From JBEGHD01 sp049334165 (lineage in GTDB: Bacteria; Bacteroidota; Bacteroidia; Flavobacteriales_D; Sanyastnellaceae), in NCBI GenBank assembly GCA_049334165.1, contig JBEGHD010000001.1: a stretch of 64,000 nucleotides of DNA; one strand, given 5' to 3'. Under the pieces are notes generated by a model. That model did not search any database and was not told the origin of the DNA. It was given only the letters and a program-made list of their open reading frames with translations. Made by a program: the position numbers and the translations under genes. This document shows, piece after piece, positions 16,122-25,494 of the stretch (the stretch's first letter is position 1; each line of letters opens with the position of its first letter).

Positions 16122-17225
16122 ATGGAAAGCAAGCAACATATCGATCAGTTTAGTGAAGGGTTCATCCGCAAGTACCTTGATGGAAAACTCTCGCCAGCTC
16201 AGGAGCATCGCCTCGAAAAAGCCATGCTCGAGGATCCGTTTTTGGCCGATGCTGTAGAAGGACTCAATGCAGTGAAAGATTCAGGTGCCGTGAACGAGGT
16301 AAAAAGTCGTGTCCGAAAATCACTCGGCTTCAAAAAGTCGCCCGTGGTTTACTTAGTGGCAATTGCGATCATCATTACGGGAAGTGTTTTTTTAATTGAG
16401 CTTAACAGCGAAAAGACTCCGACCAAAGCTGAAGAACCCGTGACAACAGAAATCTCCGAGGGCCTCGACCAGCCAACTCTACCTGAAAGTGAAGACAAGA
16501 AAATGGTGGATGCCGGAAAAACCGACTCGAGCATTTCTTTCGCTTTTGAAGTTGACAAAAACCTGGAAGAGCCAGAAGTCACAGAACGCTTTGTAGAAGT
16601 GAAACGCCAGGAGGAAATCCCTCCCATGGCAGCTCCGATCAAAAATTTCGATTCGCTACTCGCTGCAAGTTCAGACAAATTAAACCTGGAAGTAGAACGA
16701 CCAAAAGGAAATTCAATTTACCACATCGAGAACTACAAGGTTGTGGACTATCGACAATTGAGAAGCGTACTATTCACCGAGCAAGACAAACTTCACAGCG
16801 GCCTTTCGCCAAATGCTGAAAACGAAGATGACAATGAACCAGGGCTTTTGGAAAATGGAAGCAAAGAGGAAGTAGCTTACACACAGTTTTTGGAAGAAGC
16901 GATGATAGAATTTGCCAATGGCAGCTACAAGCGCGCACTCAACGATTTCGAGACTATTCTGAAGAGTTATCCGAAAGACGCCAATGCCCTGTTTTACGGT
17001 GGCATGGCCGCTTACAACTCAGGCGATTTTTCAAAGGCTGAGGAGTTGATGAGAAAAAGCCTAGACAGTTCTATCGGTACCTTCTCGGAAGAGTCGGAAT
17101 TCTACCTCGCGAAAACACTCCTGGCGAGGGGCAAAACTGTGGAAGCTGAGGAATTATTCAACGCAGTTGTTGCAAAAAGGGGCTTTTACCACACCCAGGC
17201 AAAAGCGCTGTTGAAAACTCTTTGA
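16122..17225 (+). CDS. Membrane TPR protein, probable anti-sigma partner
   Basis: The 367-residue protein begins with a cytoplasmic stretch of about 70 residues (FIRKYLDGKLSPAQEHRLEK, MLEDPFLADAVEGL) typical of Bacteroidota anti-sigma-like proteins without a zinc site. One transmembrane helix follows (about 73-93, SPVVYLVAIAIIITGSVFLI), then a disordered acidic periplasmic linker. The C-terminal half has TPR-like units at about 245-365 (YKRALNDFETILKSYPKDAN, YNSGDFSKAEELMRKSL). The cytoplasmic N-terminus probably binds the sigma factor encoded 9 bases upstream while the TPR part senses an envelope partner, perhaps the plug protein (inference). The 192 bases after it hold no gene. Confidence 0.8.
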   Translation: MESKQHIDQFSEGFIRKYLDGKLSPAQEHRLEKAMLEDPFLADAVEGLNAVKDSGAVNEVKSRVRKSLGFKKSPVVYLVAIAIIITGSVFLIELNSEKTPTKAEEPVTTEISEGLDQPTLPESEDKKMVDAGKTDSSISFAFEVDKNLEEPEVTERFVEVKRQEEIPPMAAPIKNFDSLLAASSDKLNLEVERPKGNSIYHIENYKVVDYRQLRSVLFTEQDKLHSGLSPNAENEDDNEPGLLENGSKEEVAYTQFLEEAMIEFANGSYKRALNDFETILKSYPKDANALFYGGMAAYNSGDFSKAEELMRKSLDSSIGTFSEESEFYLAKTLLARGKTVEAEELFNAVVAKRGFYHTQAKALLKTL

Positions 17226-17417
17226 CGTAGTTTTTTCACGTTTGAAGTTCAAGTTGGAAATTGGCTTTTTTCAGAATCGTCAGTTGTTTGAAATGAGTAA
17301 GCGATCGAATCCAGACATTCGGAGAAGATCACCAAACCTTACCTTTTAAATAGTTAGTGGCTTAGGTCCAGATTTTGACTTTGAAGTTGCTCTATTTTTG
17401 CGTGCCAATTTCAACTT

Positions 17418-19586
17418 ATGCGTTTAGATACCACCCTTCTCTCGCGCCTGTTGGTGCTGAGTTCAATATTCGTTTTTCCCGGGTTTTCTCGTGCACAGCA
17501 ATGTGATCATGACTCGCATTCGCATGAAGAAAACTGCGGTCTCGAACCGATTTTCGAGGATCAATTTAGCTTCATTCCTCCACCGGAAGATTATCACTAC
17601 GGTGAAGAGCGCGAAGCAAATATCCTGGTCGAGTACAATGGATTTACGGCAGAGGCTCAGGAGGCTTTTGCCTACGCAGTAGACATCTGGGCTTCCATCC
17701 TTAACTCGGACATGACCATAGAAATTGAAGCTAACTTCGAGGCCACAGCTTCTAACGTTTTGGGCTATGCCGGCTCTAACGGTTACTTCAAAAACTTTAG
17801 CGGAGCTCCAATGACTTCGACCTACTACCCGCAGGCGCTTGCCAACAAGTTGAGTGGAAATGACATGAACCCAACTTCGGAAGACATCACCTGCACTTTC
17901 AACAGCCAGATGAACTGGTACTACGGCACCGATGGAAATGTGCCTTCCGGTCAGTTCGATTTTGTTTCGGTGGTACTTCACGAGCTCGGCCACGGACTTG
18001 GCTTTGCCGGCTCAGCTTCGGCCAATGCACTCGAAGGAAGTGTTGGCTTTGGAATTACACTTTCTGTTTACGACCAGTTTGTGGAAGATTCGGACGGAAC
18101 CCCGATTGACGATTACGAAACACCTTCACCAGAACTGGGCGATTTCCTCACTGGAGGCAACGTGTTTTGGACCGGTCCTGCACTGCTTGAGCTAAACAAC
18201 AACCAAAGTGCAGAACTCTACGCTCCGAGCTTTTGGAATACGGGCTCCAGCTATTCGCACCTCAACGAGAATAGTTACGGATCTGGAAGTGGCAACTCTC
18301 TGATGACTCCATTTTTAGGAACAGCCGAAGCCATTCACAATCCAGGACCAATCGTTAGAGGCATGTTCGAAGACATGGGCTGGGATGTAGCAACAGCCTG
18401 TTCGATTGAAAACGTGACTGCCGGAAACCAGTCTAACTGCGGCCAAAATGGAAACACTTACGACCAGCAAGTGACACTGACTTACTCGGATGCACCATCG
18501 AGCGGATCGGTAATCGTAAATGGACAGACGTTCGCGGTGCAGGGAAGTCCGCAAACCGTTACGCTACAAAATCTTCCATCGAACGGACAACAGGTGGATC
18601 TGGAAGTTTCTTTCAGTGAAGATGTGCTTTGTGTCTCAAATTTCGAAAATGTAGTTCAGGCTCCTCTATCGTGCTGTGCCAACTTCAGGCTGCTGGAGGT
18701 GTGGCCGAGTCAGGAACAGATTCAAATAAAAAACTTTGGTGACTGCCAGGCCGATGTTTCTGGCTATGTCATTATCAGCGAAAACTCTATCGGTGTTATC
18801 GAAAACATGCAAGTGCTGAATGGCTCAACCCAGATTCCTCCAAACGGAGTGGTCACTCTTGCCTGGCCCAATTGGAATCCGGGATCTCAGAAGCGCGAAC
18901 TCGCACTCTACCGTCCTGGTGCTAATCCGGAAAACACCGACCACCTCATAGATTTTGTGCAGTGGCAAAACTCCGGAAGCATGCACGAAAACATTGCTCA
19001 GGAAGCCGGCATTTGGCAACAAGGCGATTACGTGGAAGCTGTTTCGCCCTATACATTCATAGGTTCGGAGAACGATTATGGAGTTGAGTTTTGGCAGTAC
19101 TCCAGCGAGCCATGTGACATCATCGACCTTGAAGCAGGAATTCAAAGCGTTTGCAATGGAGCTTCTCAAACCTACTCACAAGAAGTGATTGTCACTTACC
19201 AAAACGCTCCATCCAGCGGGCAGCTGTCGGTAAAAGGACAAACTTTTGAGATTACAGAAAGCCCCCAATCGGTGGTCCTCACAGGCCTTGAAGCCAATGG
19301 CCAGCCACAAATCGTCACCGCCTACTTCACTTCTGAAACAAGCTGCAGTATGAGTCTCTACAACATTTTCTCTGCTCCAGACCCTTGTCAGCCCGAAGAC
19401 AACGAAAATTGTCCGGGCGACTTTGACGGTGATGGTTTTAGAACAGTCAACGATCTACTGGTTTTGCTGGGAGAACTCAACAACGATTGTGGTGGAAACT
19501 GCCTGACAGACCTCACCGGCAACAACATCACTTCTACCGAGGACCTACTGTTATTCGTCAACCTCATCGGAATGCCCTGCCCGTAG
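17418..19586 (+). CDS. Secreted zinc metalloprotease with lamin-tail and dockerin-like domains
   Basis: The 722-residue protein has a signal peptide ending near FSRAQ, then a His-rich segment (CDHDSHSHEENC). The zinc motif HELGHGLGF starts at His188. The usual third His of HExxHxxGxxH is absent; His281 in SYSHLNEN may replace it, ahead of a Met-turn-like SLMTP. Two homologous modules of about 80 residues (QTVTLQNL at about 365-425 and QSVVLTGL at about 575-660) flank a lamin-tail-like domain. The end, CPGDFDGDGFRTVNDLLVLL plus a second Asp/Asn loop, resembles a calcium-binding dockerin. No T9SS sorting domain is visible. A weak TATTTTTG box lies at 17393-17400. Confidence 0.85.
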   Translation: MRLDTTLLSRLLVLSSIFVFPGFSRAQQCDHDSHSHEENCGLEPIFEDQFSFIPPPEDYHYGEEREANILVEYNGFTAEAQEAFAYAVDIWASILNSDMTIEIEANFEATASNVLGYAGSNGYFKNFSGAPMTSTYYPQALANKLSGNDMNPTSEDITCTFNSQMNWYYGTDGNVPSGQFDFVSVVLHELGHGLGFAGSASANALEGSVGFGITLSVYDQFVEDSDGTPIDDYETPSPELGDFLTGGNVFWTGPALLELNNNQSAELYAPSFWNTGSSYSHLNENSYGSGSGNSLMTPFLGTAEAIHNPGPIVRGMFEDMGWDVATACSIENVTAGNQSNCGQNGNTYDQQVTLTYSDAPSSGSVIVNGQTFAVQGSPQTVTLQNLPSNGQQVDLEVSFSEDVLCVSNFENVVQAPLSCCANFRLLEVWPSQEQIQIKNFGDCQADVSGYVIISENSIGVIENMQVLNGSTQIPPNGVVTLAWPNWNPGSQKRELALYRPGANPENTDHLIDFVQWQNSGSMHENIAQEAGIWQQGDYVEAVSPYTFIGSENDYGVEFWQYSSEPCDIIDLEAGIQSVCNGASQTYSQEVIVTYQNAPSSGQLSVKGQTFEITESPQSVVLTGLEANGQPQIVTAYFTSETSCSMSLYNIFSAPDPCQPEDNENCPGDFDGDGFRTVNDLLVLLGELNNDCGGNCLTDLTGNNITSTEDLLLFVNLIGMPCP

Positions 19587-19619
19587 AAAATCAGATTCAG
19601 AATTTGTAAGTTTCGGGCC

Positions 19620-20429
19620 ATGTGGCAATCCGAAAAAAAACAATTGTCTGGAGTGTTGACAAATGCCTTTGGCAGTGGTCACAAGCAATTCGACTACCTT
19701 TTCATTCACGGGTTTTTGGAGAGTGCGAAAATGTGGAAATCGGTTGTGGAATCTCTTAATTCCGAAATCCAGTTCTTCGCTCCAGACCTTCCCGGACACG
19801 GAAAATCTGAAATGATTGAAGGCAACCCGGAGATTGAACAACTTGCAGATTGGATAAAGCCGTTGCTCCAGCAGAACAAGCGACCAGTTTTTGTTGTCGC
19901 TCATTCTCTCGGAGGTTACCTCGCACTAGAGATGGCTAATCGCTTTCCCGACCTGATCGCTGGAATTTTCCTTTTGCACTCAACCACCATAGCTGACTCG
20001 GCAGAGAGAAAAGCCTCAAGAGATCAGGGTAAAAGAGTGGTTAAAACAGACAAACTGCGATATCTAAAACCGGCTCTCGAAGGACTGTTTTTAGAGCAGT
20101 TCAAACCCAGACTAAACAGCCAAATTGAAACTCTCATTGAAGAAGCCTCGGAGATGAAGACTGACGATATCGTATGGTATCTGGAGGCAATGAAAAACCG
20201 AAGCTCGCACACTGAAACAATTGCCAATCGTGACTTTCCTTTGATTTATTTTACAGGAGAGAAAGATCCAATTTTATCAATTGAAAATCACAGAGAGGAA
20301 GTAAAGGTCACAAAGCCGGAAAAGATATTTCTGACCGAAAATGCCGGGCACATGGCGCACCTTGAGCAGCCCGCTGAGCTAACCTCAGCTCTGCAATGGT
20401 GCATTGAGCGTTTTGGCCAAGACAATTAA
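19620..20429 (+). CDS. Alpha/beta hydrolase
   Basis: The 269-residue protein has the alpha/beta-hydrolase layout: the oxyanion motif HGF (about 30-32), the DLPGHGKSE loop, the nucleophile elbow AHSLGG with Ser96, an acid near Asp216 (FTGEKDPILS) and the catalytic His at 244 (AGHMAHLEQP). It is cytoplasmic, since no signal peptide is seen. The substrate is unknown; relatives include esterases and 2-succinyl-6-hydroxycyclohexadiene-carboxylate synthase-like enzymes. TAAGTTTC, a one-off -7 box, ends only 5 bases before the ATG. It lies 17 bases upstream of the first LytTR regulator. Confidence 0.88.
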   Translation: MWQSEKKQLSGVLTNAFGSGHKQFDYLFIHGFLESAKMWKSVVESLNSEIQFFAPDLPGHGKSEMIEGNPEIEQLADWIKPLLQQNKRPVFVVAHSLGGYLALEMANRFPDLIAGIFLLHSTTIADSAERKASRDQGKRVVKTDKLRYLKPALEGLFLEQFKPRLNSQIETLIEEASEMKTDDIVWYLEAMKNRSSHTETIANRDFPLIYFTGEKDPILSIENHREEVKVTKPEKIFLTENAGHMAHLEQPAELTSALQWCIERFGQDN

Positions 20430-20446
20430 TTTGTAATTTTCGGCAA

Positions 20447-21241
20447 ATGGACACCGACCAAAAGCTAACTGCCCTCATTGTGGACGATGAACTCCACGCC
20501 CGGGAAAACCTCAAGATGCTTCTCGATGAGTTTTGTCCTTCGGTGCAGGTCGTTGGCATGGCTTCCAACGTAGAGGAAGCAAGAAGTGAGATCGACCAAA
20601 AGCTGCCCCAAATTGTTTTTCTCGACATCCGAATGCCAAGCGGAACAGAAGGCTTTGAGCTGCTAGACAAAATCGAAGAAAAGCAGTTTCAGGTCGTTTT
20701 CGTCACAGCGTTCAAGGACTACGCGATCCGCGCATTCAATGCCAATGCCATTCACTATTTGCTGAAGCCCATCGACATCGAGGACCTCAAAAGCGCTGTG
20801 GAAAGAGCAAAAGAGTATTTCAGCATTTTCGAAAACAGCAGCAGTGAGTTTCAACACTACACCAGATCGGTGAAGAATCTCGCGGAAAACTTACTCAGCG
20901 ACAAGCTGCCAAAAAAGATAACCCTCTACCACTCGCGCGGCTTCAAAGTGATTGACGATACTGACATTGTGCGACTCAAGGCCGAAAGCAATTGCACTAA
21001 CATCTACTTTGCCGATGGATCCAAATACCTCGATACGAAGACTCTTCGCGTTTACGAGGATTTTTTGAATCCAGTACGCTTCGTAAGGATTCACAAGTCG
21101 CACATGATTAATCTGGATTTTCTTGAAGAGTACAACAGTCAGGATGGAAACAAGGTGATTCTTAAGGACGGCACCGAACTTCCCGTGAGTCGGGGGCGTC
21201 TCACAAACTTCATGGATCGCGTAAAAAATCTGTCCCGATAG
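20447..21241 (+). CDS. LytTR-family response regulator (first paralogue)
   Basis: The 264-residue protein has a receiver domain at about 1-125 with the acidic pair Asp13-Asp14 (IVDDELHARENL), phospho-acceptor Asp60 (FLDIRMPSG) and the conserved Lys in YLLKPIDIEDLK. A LytTR DNA-binding domain covers about 160-262 (IVRLKAESNCTNIYFADG, VRIHKSHMINLDFLEEY). It should be phosphorylated by the sensor kinase encoded at 22130 and bind direct-repeat promoter sites. It is closely similar to the regulator at 21349 (DDE..CRENL / DDELHARENL and HKSH motifs), pointing to a local duplication. Confidence 0.93.
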   Translation: MDTDQKLTALIVDDELHARENLKMLLDEFCPSVQVVGMASNVEEARSEIDQKLPQIVFLDIRMPSGTEGFELLDKIEEKQFQVVFVTAFKDYAIRAFNANAIHYLLKPIDIEDLKSAVERAKEYFSIFENSSSEFQHYTRSVKNLAENLLSDKLPKKITLYHSRGFKVIDDTDIVRLKAESNCTNIYFADGSKYLDTKTLRVYEDFLNPVRFVRIHKSHMINLDFLEEYNSQDGNKVILKDGTELPVSRGRLTNFMDRVKNLSR

Positions 21242-21348
21242 TGGCAAAGTGCTTTTCATTCGCTCAACGAAAGCTACCACTCACTAAATTTTGGAAGCTT
21301 CAACCATAAATTCTTTTTACATTCTGCTTCGACAATAAAACAAGATCT

Positions 21349-22119
21349 ATGGACGAGAAATTCCGATGTCTGGTAGTTGACGATGAATCCAACTGCAGAG
21401 AAAACCTTCAGATGCTCTTGGAGGAGTTTTGTCCCGAAGTAACCGTGATTGGGTTAGCCCAAAACGGACAGGAAGCGCGAGAAATAATTGAAAGCGAAAG
21501 CCCTGACATCGTCTTTCTGGACATCATGATGCCCGGAGAAGACGGGTTCAAACTGTTGAAAACGCTTAACAACAGAGACTTTGCCCTGGTTTTCACAACG
21601 GCCCACAATGAGTATGCACTTCGCGCAATCAAAGAGAGCGCTGTAGATTACCTCGAAAAACCGATCAACATCAACGAACTAAAAGAGGCAGTGGAGCGGG
21701 CAATTTCACGTATTGGAAACCGCGAATCGAAAGCTCCGATAGGTGGAAACATCGAGCACATGCTTCAAGAATTGGCCAATCATCACTCCGTAGAGAAAAC
21801 GGCCATCCCAACGCGTGATGGGCTGGCAATTGTAAAAAACAACGAGATTATTCATCTCGAAGCGGACGAGAGCTACACCACCATATATTTGACCGAGGGT
21901 AGAAAATACCTCAGTAGCAAAACCATTAAGGTTTACGAAGATCACCTGAATCCCAACATGTTTTTCAGAACACACAAGTCGCACATCATCAACATGGCGC
22001 ACCACCTCAAGGAGTTTAGCCGATCTGACGGAAACGTGGCGATTATGAGCAACAATGCCGCAGTTCCCATTTCCAGGAGAAAACTGACCTCATTTCTGGA
22101 AAAGATCAGTACCTTCTAA
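21349..22119 (+). CDS. LytTR-family response regulator (second paralogue)
   Basis: The 256-residue protein has the same two-domain layout as its neighbour: a receiver with Asp11-Asp12 and phospho-acceptor Asp58 (FLDIMMPGEDGFKLL), Lys in YLEKPININELK, and a LytTR domain at about 150-255 (IIHLEADESYTTIYLTEG, FRTHKSHIINMAHHLKEF). It ends 10 bases before the sensor kinase start, so it is the more tightly linked partner. The linker between domains differs from the first paralogue, which suggests the two may recognise different targets or form heterodimers (inference). The 107 bases before it hold no recognised promoter. Confidence 0.93.
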   Translation: MDEKFRCLVVDDESNCRENLQMLLEEFCPEVTVIGLAQNGQEAREIIESESPDIVFLDIMMPGEDGFKLLKTLNNRDFALVFTTAHNEYALRAIKESAVDYLEKPININELKEAVERAISRIGNRESKAPIGGNIEHMLQELANHHSVEKTAIPTRDGLAIVKNNEIIHLEADESYTTIYLTEGRKYLSSKTIKVYEDHLNPNMFFRTHKSHIINMAHHLKEFSRSDGNVAIMSNNAAVPISRRKLTSFLEKISTF

Positions 22120-22129
22120 ACGATTCATC

Positions 22130-25100
22130 ATGCGATTTAAATTAGTCACACTTCTGCTCCTTTTTCTTTTGCCGTTAGCGCTCGCAGCTCAGCAATTCGA
22201 CTTCATAAAATACTCCATCAATGAAGGGCTTTCGCACTCGCAGGTGCGGTCTATTTTTCAAGACGAACAGGGTTTCATTTGGGTAGGTACACTAGGTGGA
22301 GTGAGTCGTTTTGATGGACGAAAATTTGAAAACTTTTCGGAAGAAGACGGACTTCTGGGTAACCAGGTAAACCATATTTATCAGTTGAGTTCGGGAGAAT
22401 TGGTCTTCGGGATGATTGGCGGCATCACCATTTACAATGGAATTGAATGGAATAGCTATTCTTTTAGAAAACCCTTTGAGTACGGGCAGGTGAACGACAT
22501 ACATGAAGCTAATGATGGCTCCATTTGGATTGCTCTGGAAAGAGGGCTCGCACATTTCGAAAACGGTGAAATCAATTATTACTCGAAAAAAGATGGTTTG
22601 AGCGATGAAAACGTAAAGTCCATTGCGATGTCCAATTCTGGCGACCTGGTGATAGCCACAAAAACCGGAGTGGAACTTTTTTCGGACGGACAGATAAAAA
22701 CTCATCCTTACCTGGACACCTCGCTCGTCATAATGGACATGACCATTGACGAAAAAGGGAGAATCTGGCTGGCAACTAACCATTCCGGACTTATGGAACT
22801 TTCTTCAGAAGGAGCCAGAGAACACCCGATCAACAACGAACTGGTGAGTAATCGCCTCACAGGAATTGATATCGATAATGAAGGAAGGTTTTGGGTAAGG
22901 AGCAAAAATGGGATTTCGAGGTTCAACAAAAATCACGTACTGAATTTTACTGATTCCAACGGACTTCCAATTTCTGACATTAGAGCTTTTTTCCAGGATT
23001 TTGAGGGAAATATTTGGCTCGGTAGTGACGGTGGTGGTTTGATGAAATACACTGGTGATGCCTTTTCTGCTTACACTACCGCTGAGGGCCTTGGTAGCAA
23101 TCTGGTGATGTCGATTGTCAGAGATCGCGATGAGAATCTCTGGTTTAGCACGTTCGATCAGGGAGTAACCCGACTTTCACCTGAAGGCCAGGCAAAGAAA
23201 TTCACCAGAAGCGATGGACTTCAAAACAACACCGTTTGGACAAGTGCCATAACTGGTGACGGAACAGTCTGGTTTGGATCTTCTAACGGATTAAGCGCTT
23301 ATTCAGATGGAAACTGGAAAAACTACACAACAGAGGATGGACTATCTCACGACAAGGTGATCTTCATCTATCCAGACAATGACAGCACCTTGATCTGTGG
23401 AACCAACAACGGATACACGGTCATACAAAACGGTAGGTTTGAAGCGCGAGATGCGGGCTCTGGATTTGTAGAAACCAAAGTTAGAAGCGCCATCAGATCA
23501 GCAGACAACACGCTTTGGTTAGGTACGCTGAATGGCGTCTACGCATACGATGGAAACAACTACACCAATTTCAATGAAGAGAGCGGCCTGCCCGACAACA
23601 CCGTTTATGCACTAGCAGAGGACCAGGCCAAAAGAATTTGGATCGGAACGGCTGATGGACTTGTTGTTTATGACGAAAACGGTCAGATTCACGAAGTTAA
23701 GCTAGATGAACACTACCGATCAAACACAATTAACTTTCTGATTAAAGACAATCGCGAGTCTATGTGGATAGGCACCAACAATGGGATTTACCAAATCAAC
23801 ACACTTGACTTCGACCCTGAAAGCTCTATCCATTATCGCCACTACACCCTAGATGACGGTATCCGCAGCCTCGAGACAAACCTCAACGCAGCTTACAGAG
23901 ATAAAGATGACAATCTATGGTTTGGTACAGCCGCGGGAGTACTCCACTGCGATTTGGGGGAGCTGGATGAATTGACGAATAAGATCCCTCCAAAAGTTCA
24001 CATCACTGAGGTACGTCTCAACCTCGAGCCCACCGACTGGAGCGAATTCTCAGATACGCTGAATCCCGCTACCGGGCTCCCGGTAGATCTGAAAGTTGGT
24101 TATAAAAACAACCACTTTAGCTTTAGTTACACCGGAATCAGCAATTCGGACCCACAGCATGTCCGTTATCAGTATCAGATGCAGGGCTTTGACGAAAATT
24201 GGCAGCCTCTCACGGAACTCGATTTTGCCACCTACACCAATTTACCTTACGACAATTTTCAATTTCAGGTGAGAGCCCTTAGCAAAAATGGCATTTGGAG
24301 CGAACCGGCTACTTTTTCTTTTTCAATAACACCACCCTTTTGGCTAACCTGGTGGTTTATCAGCATTTCTGCAATAGCCTTGCTATTGACCATGTATGGC
24401 ATCTACCGCTACAGAAGACAAAACCTGATCACTTCTCTGGAAAAGGAGAAATACGAGTTTCAATCGAAAATGCTCACGCTTGAGCAACAGAGTCTCAACT
24501 CCAGCATGAATCGTCACTTTATCTTCAATGCGCTAAATTCGATTCAGTATTACATCAATAGGAAAGATCGGCTATCAGCCAACATTTACCTCTCCAATTT
24601 CGCCAAGCTCATCCGCAAAAACCTCGATAGTTCACAGTCTAACTTCACCTCTTTGCAAGAGGAAATTGAAAGGCTTGAATTGTACTTGAACCTTGAGCAC
24701 ATGCGATTTAAGGACAAATTTGAATACAGCATCAACATCGATTCTGATGTAGATACCGAAAGCATCGAAGTGCCGGCTATGCTTCTTCAGCCATTTCTGG
24801 AAAACAGCATTTGGCACGGCATCCTTCCCAAAAAAGAACTGGGAGAAATAAAGGTAAACATCAGCAAGACTGAAAAAGGCGAGATTCTATTTAGCATTCA
24901 GGACAACGGAATAGGGATAGAGACCAGTCGAAGAGAAAAACTACAAACCAATGGAAATCACATTTCCAAGGGAATGTCAATCACAAATGGTCGCATTGAT
25001 TTGATTCGAAAAATGACCCGTCAAAACATAAAACTGGAAGGTCCGTACGAGATTTTGAGGGACGACCAGTCAGTTGCAGGAACTGAAGTGAAGATCTATT

Positions 25101-25135
25101 TACCTGTGGACATTCAAAATTTCTACCCCAACTAA
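22130..25135 (+). CDS. Two-component sensor kinase with beta-propeller sensor (LytS-type kinase)
   Basis: The 1001-residue protein has a signal peptide (MRFKLVTLLLLFLLPLALAA). About fourteen two-component-regulator propeller repeats follow at about 25-610 (IWVGTLGGVSRFDG, IWLGSDGGGLMKYTG, WFGSSNGLSAYSDG), then a Y_Y_Y domain at about 660-735 and one transmembrane helix at about 736-760 (WWFISISAIALLLTMYGIY). A His_kinase domain has phospho-acceptor His796 in NRHFIFNALNSIQYYI. An HATPase region covers about 865-995 (LLQPFLENSIWHGI, ISIQDNGIGIETS). The large periplasmic propeller senses an unknown ligand, often glycan fragments in Bacteroidota, and the kinase signals to the upstream LytTR regulators. 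It is transcribed after them. Confidence 0.92.
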   Translation: MRFKLVTLLLLFLLPLALAAQQFDFIKYSINEGLSHSQVRSIFQDEQGFIWVGTLGGVSRFDGRKFENFSEEDGLLGNQVNHIYQLSSGELVFGMIGGITIYNGIEWNSYSFRKPFEYGQVNDIHEANDGSIWIALERGLAHFENGEINYYSKKDGLSDENVKSIAMSNSGDLVIATKTGVELFSDGQIKTHPYLDTSLVIMDMTIDEKGRIWLATNHSGLMELSSEGAREHPINNELVSNRLTGIDIDNEGRFWVRSKNGISRFNKNHVLNFTDSNGLPISDIRAFFQDFEGNIWLGSDGGGLMKYTGDAFSAYTTAEGLGSNLVMSIVRDRDENLWFSTFDQGVTRLSPEGQAKKFTRSDGLQNNTVWTSAITGDGTVWFGSSNGLSAYSDGNWKNYTTEDGLSHDKVIFIYPDNDSTLICGTNNGYTVIQNGRFEARDAGSGFVETKVRSAIRSADNTLWLGTLNGVYAYDGNNYTNFNEESGLPDNTVYALAEDQAKRIWIGTADGLVVYDENGQIHEVKLDEHYRSNTINFLIKDNRESMWIGTNNGIYQINTLDFDPESSIHYRHYTLDDGIRSLETNLNAAYRDKDDNLWFGTAAGVLHCDLGELDELTNKIPPKVHITEVRLNLEPTDWSEFSDTLNPATGLPVDLKVGYKNNHFSFSYTGISNSDPQHVRYQYQMQGFDENWQPLTELDFATYTNLPYDNFQFQVRALSKNGIWSEPATFSFSITPPFWLTWWFISISAIALLLTMYGIYRYRRQNLITSLEKEKYEFQSKMLTLEQQSLNSSMNRHFIFNALNSIQYYINRKDRLSANIYLSNFAKLIRKNLDSSQSNFTSLQEEIERLELYLNLEHMRFKDKFEYSINIDSDVDTESIEVPAMLLQPFLENSIWHGILPKKELGEIKVNISKTEKGEILFSIQDNGIGIETSRREKLQTNGNHISKGMSITNGRIDLIRKMTRQNIKLEGPYEILRDDQSVAGTEVKIYLPVDIQNFYPN

Positions 25136-25136
25136 C

Positions 25137-25167
25137 TTGCAAAATCGGAAGTCCTTCCTTATATTTG
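25137..25167 (+). promoter_or_regulatory. Bacteroidota-type promoter of the small acidic lipoprotein gene
   Basis: TTG at 25137-25139 and TATATTTG at 25160-25167 are separated by 20 bases, a full match to the TTG / TAnnTTTG consensus. It begins directly after the kinase stop, so the downstream gene has its own promoter, with a leader of about 20 bases. Confidence 0.75.
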
Positions 25168-25195
25168 TTAGCAATCGGTTAGAAATAACAAGGTT

Positions 25196-25471
25196 ATGAA
25201 AAAATATATTTACATACTTTCTTTGCTATTCGCGGTTCTCGTGATGTCCAGCTGTCAGAAAACTGAATTGGATGACTTGGAGCCGCTGAAAGTAAATTCA
25301 GAGGAGAGAGTAGATAGCGAAAGTTACACTCCTCCCGGCAAAGGTGGTCCGGATGATGGCGATGTTGACGATTCAGACAACGGAGGAGAGCCGGAAGACG
25401 GAATAACCGATGATGATGATGAAGATGATGACGATGAACTAGAAGGTCGCGAAACTGAAGAGGCCGAGTAA
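25196..25471 (+). CDS. Small, very acidic lipoprotein
   Basis: The 91-residue protein has a lipoprotein signal (MKKYIYILSLLFAVLVMSSC, lipid on Cys20). The mature part of about 70 residues is almost entirely Asp, Glu, Gly and Pro, with a run of acidic residues (DDDDEDDDDELEGRETEE) at the end. It should be an unstructured, strongly negative, probably cation-binding tail on the outer or inner membrane. I recognise no family. It has its own promoter and terminator, so it is expressed independently of the sensor kinase beside it. Confidence 0.75.
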   Translation: MKKYIYILSLLFAVLVMSSCQKTELDDLEPLKVNSEERVDSESYTPPGKGGPDDGDVDDSDNGGEPEDGITDDDDEDDDDELEGRETEEAE

Positions 25472-25494
25472 TTCATACAAACCAACAATATTTC

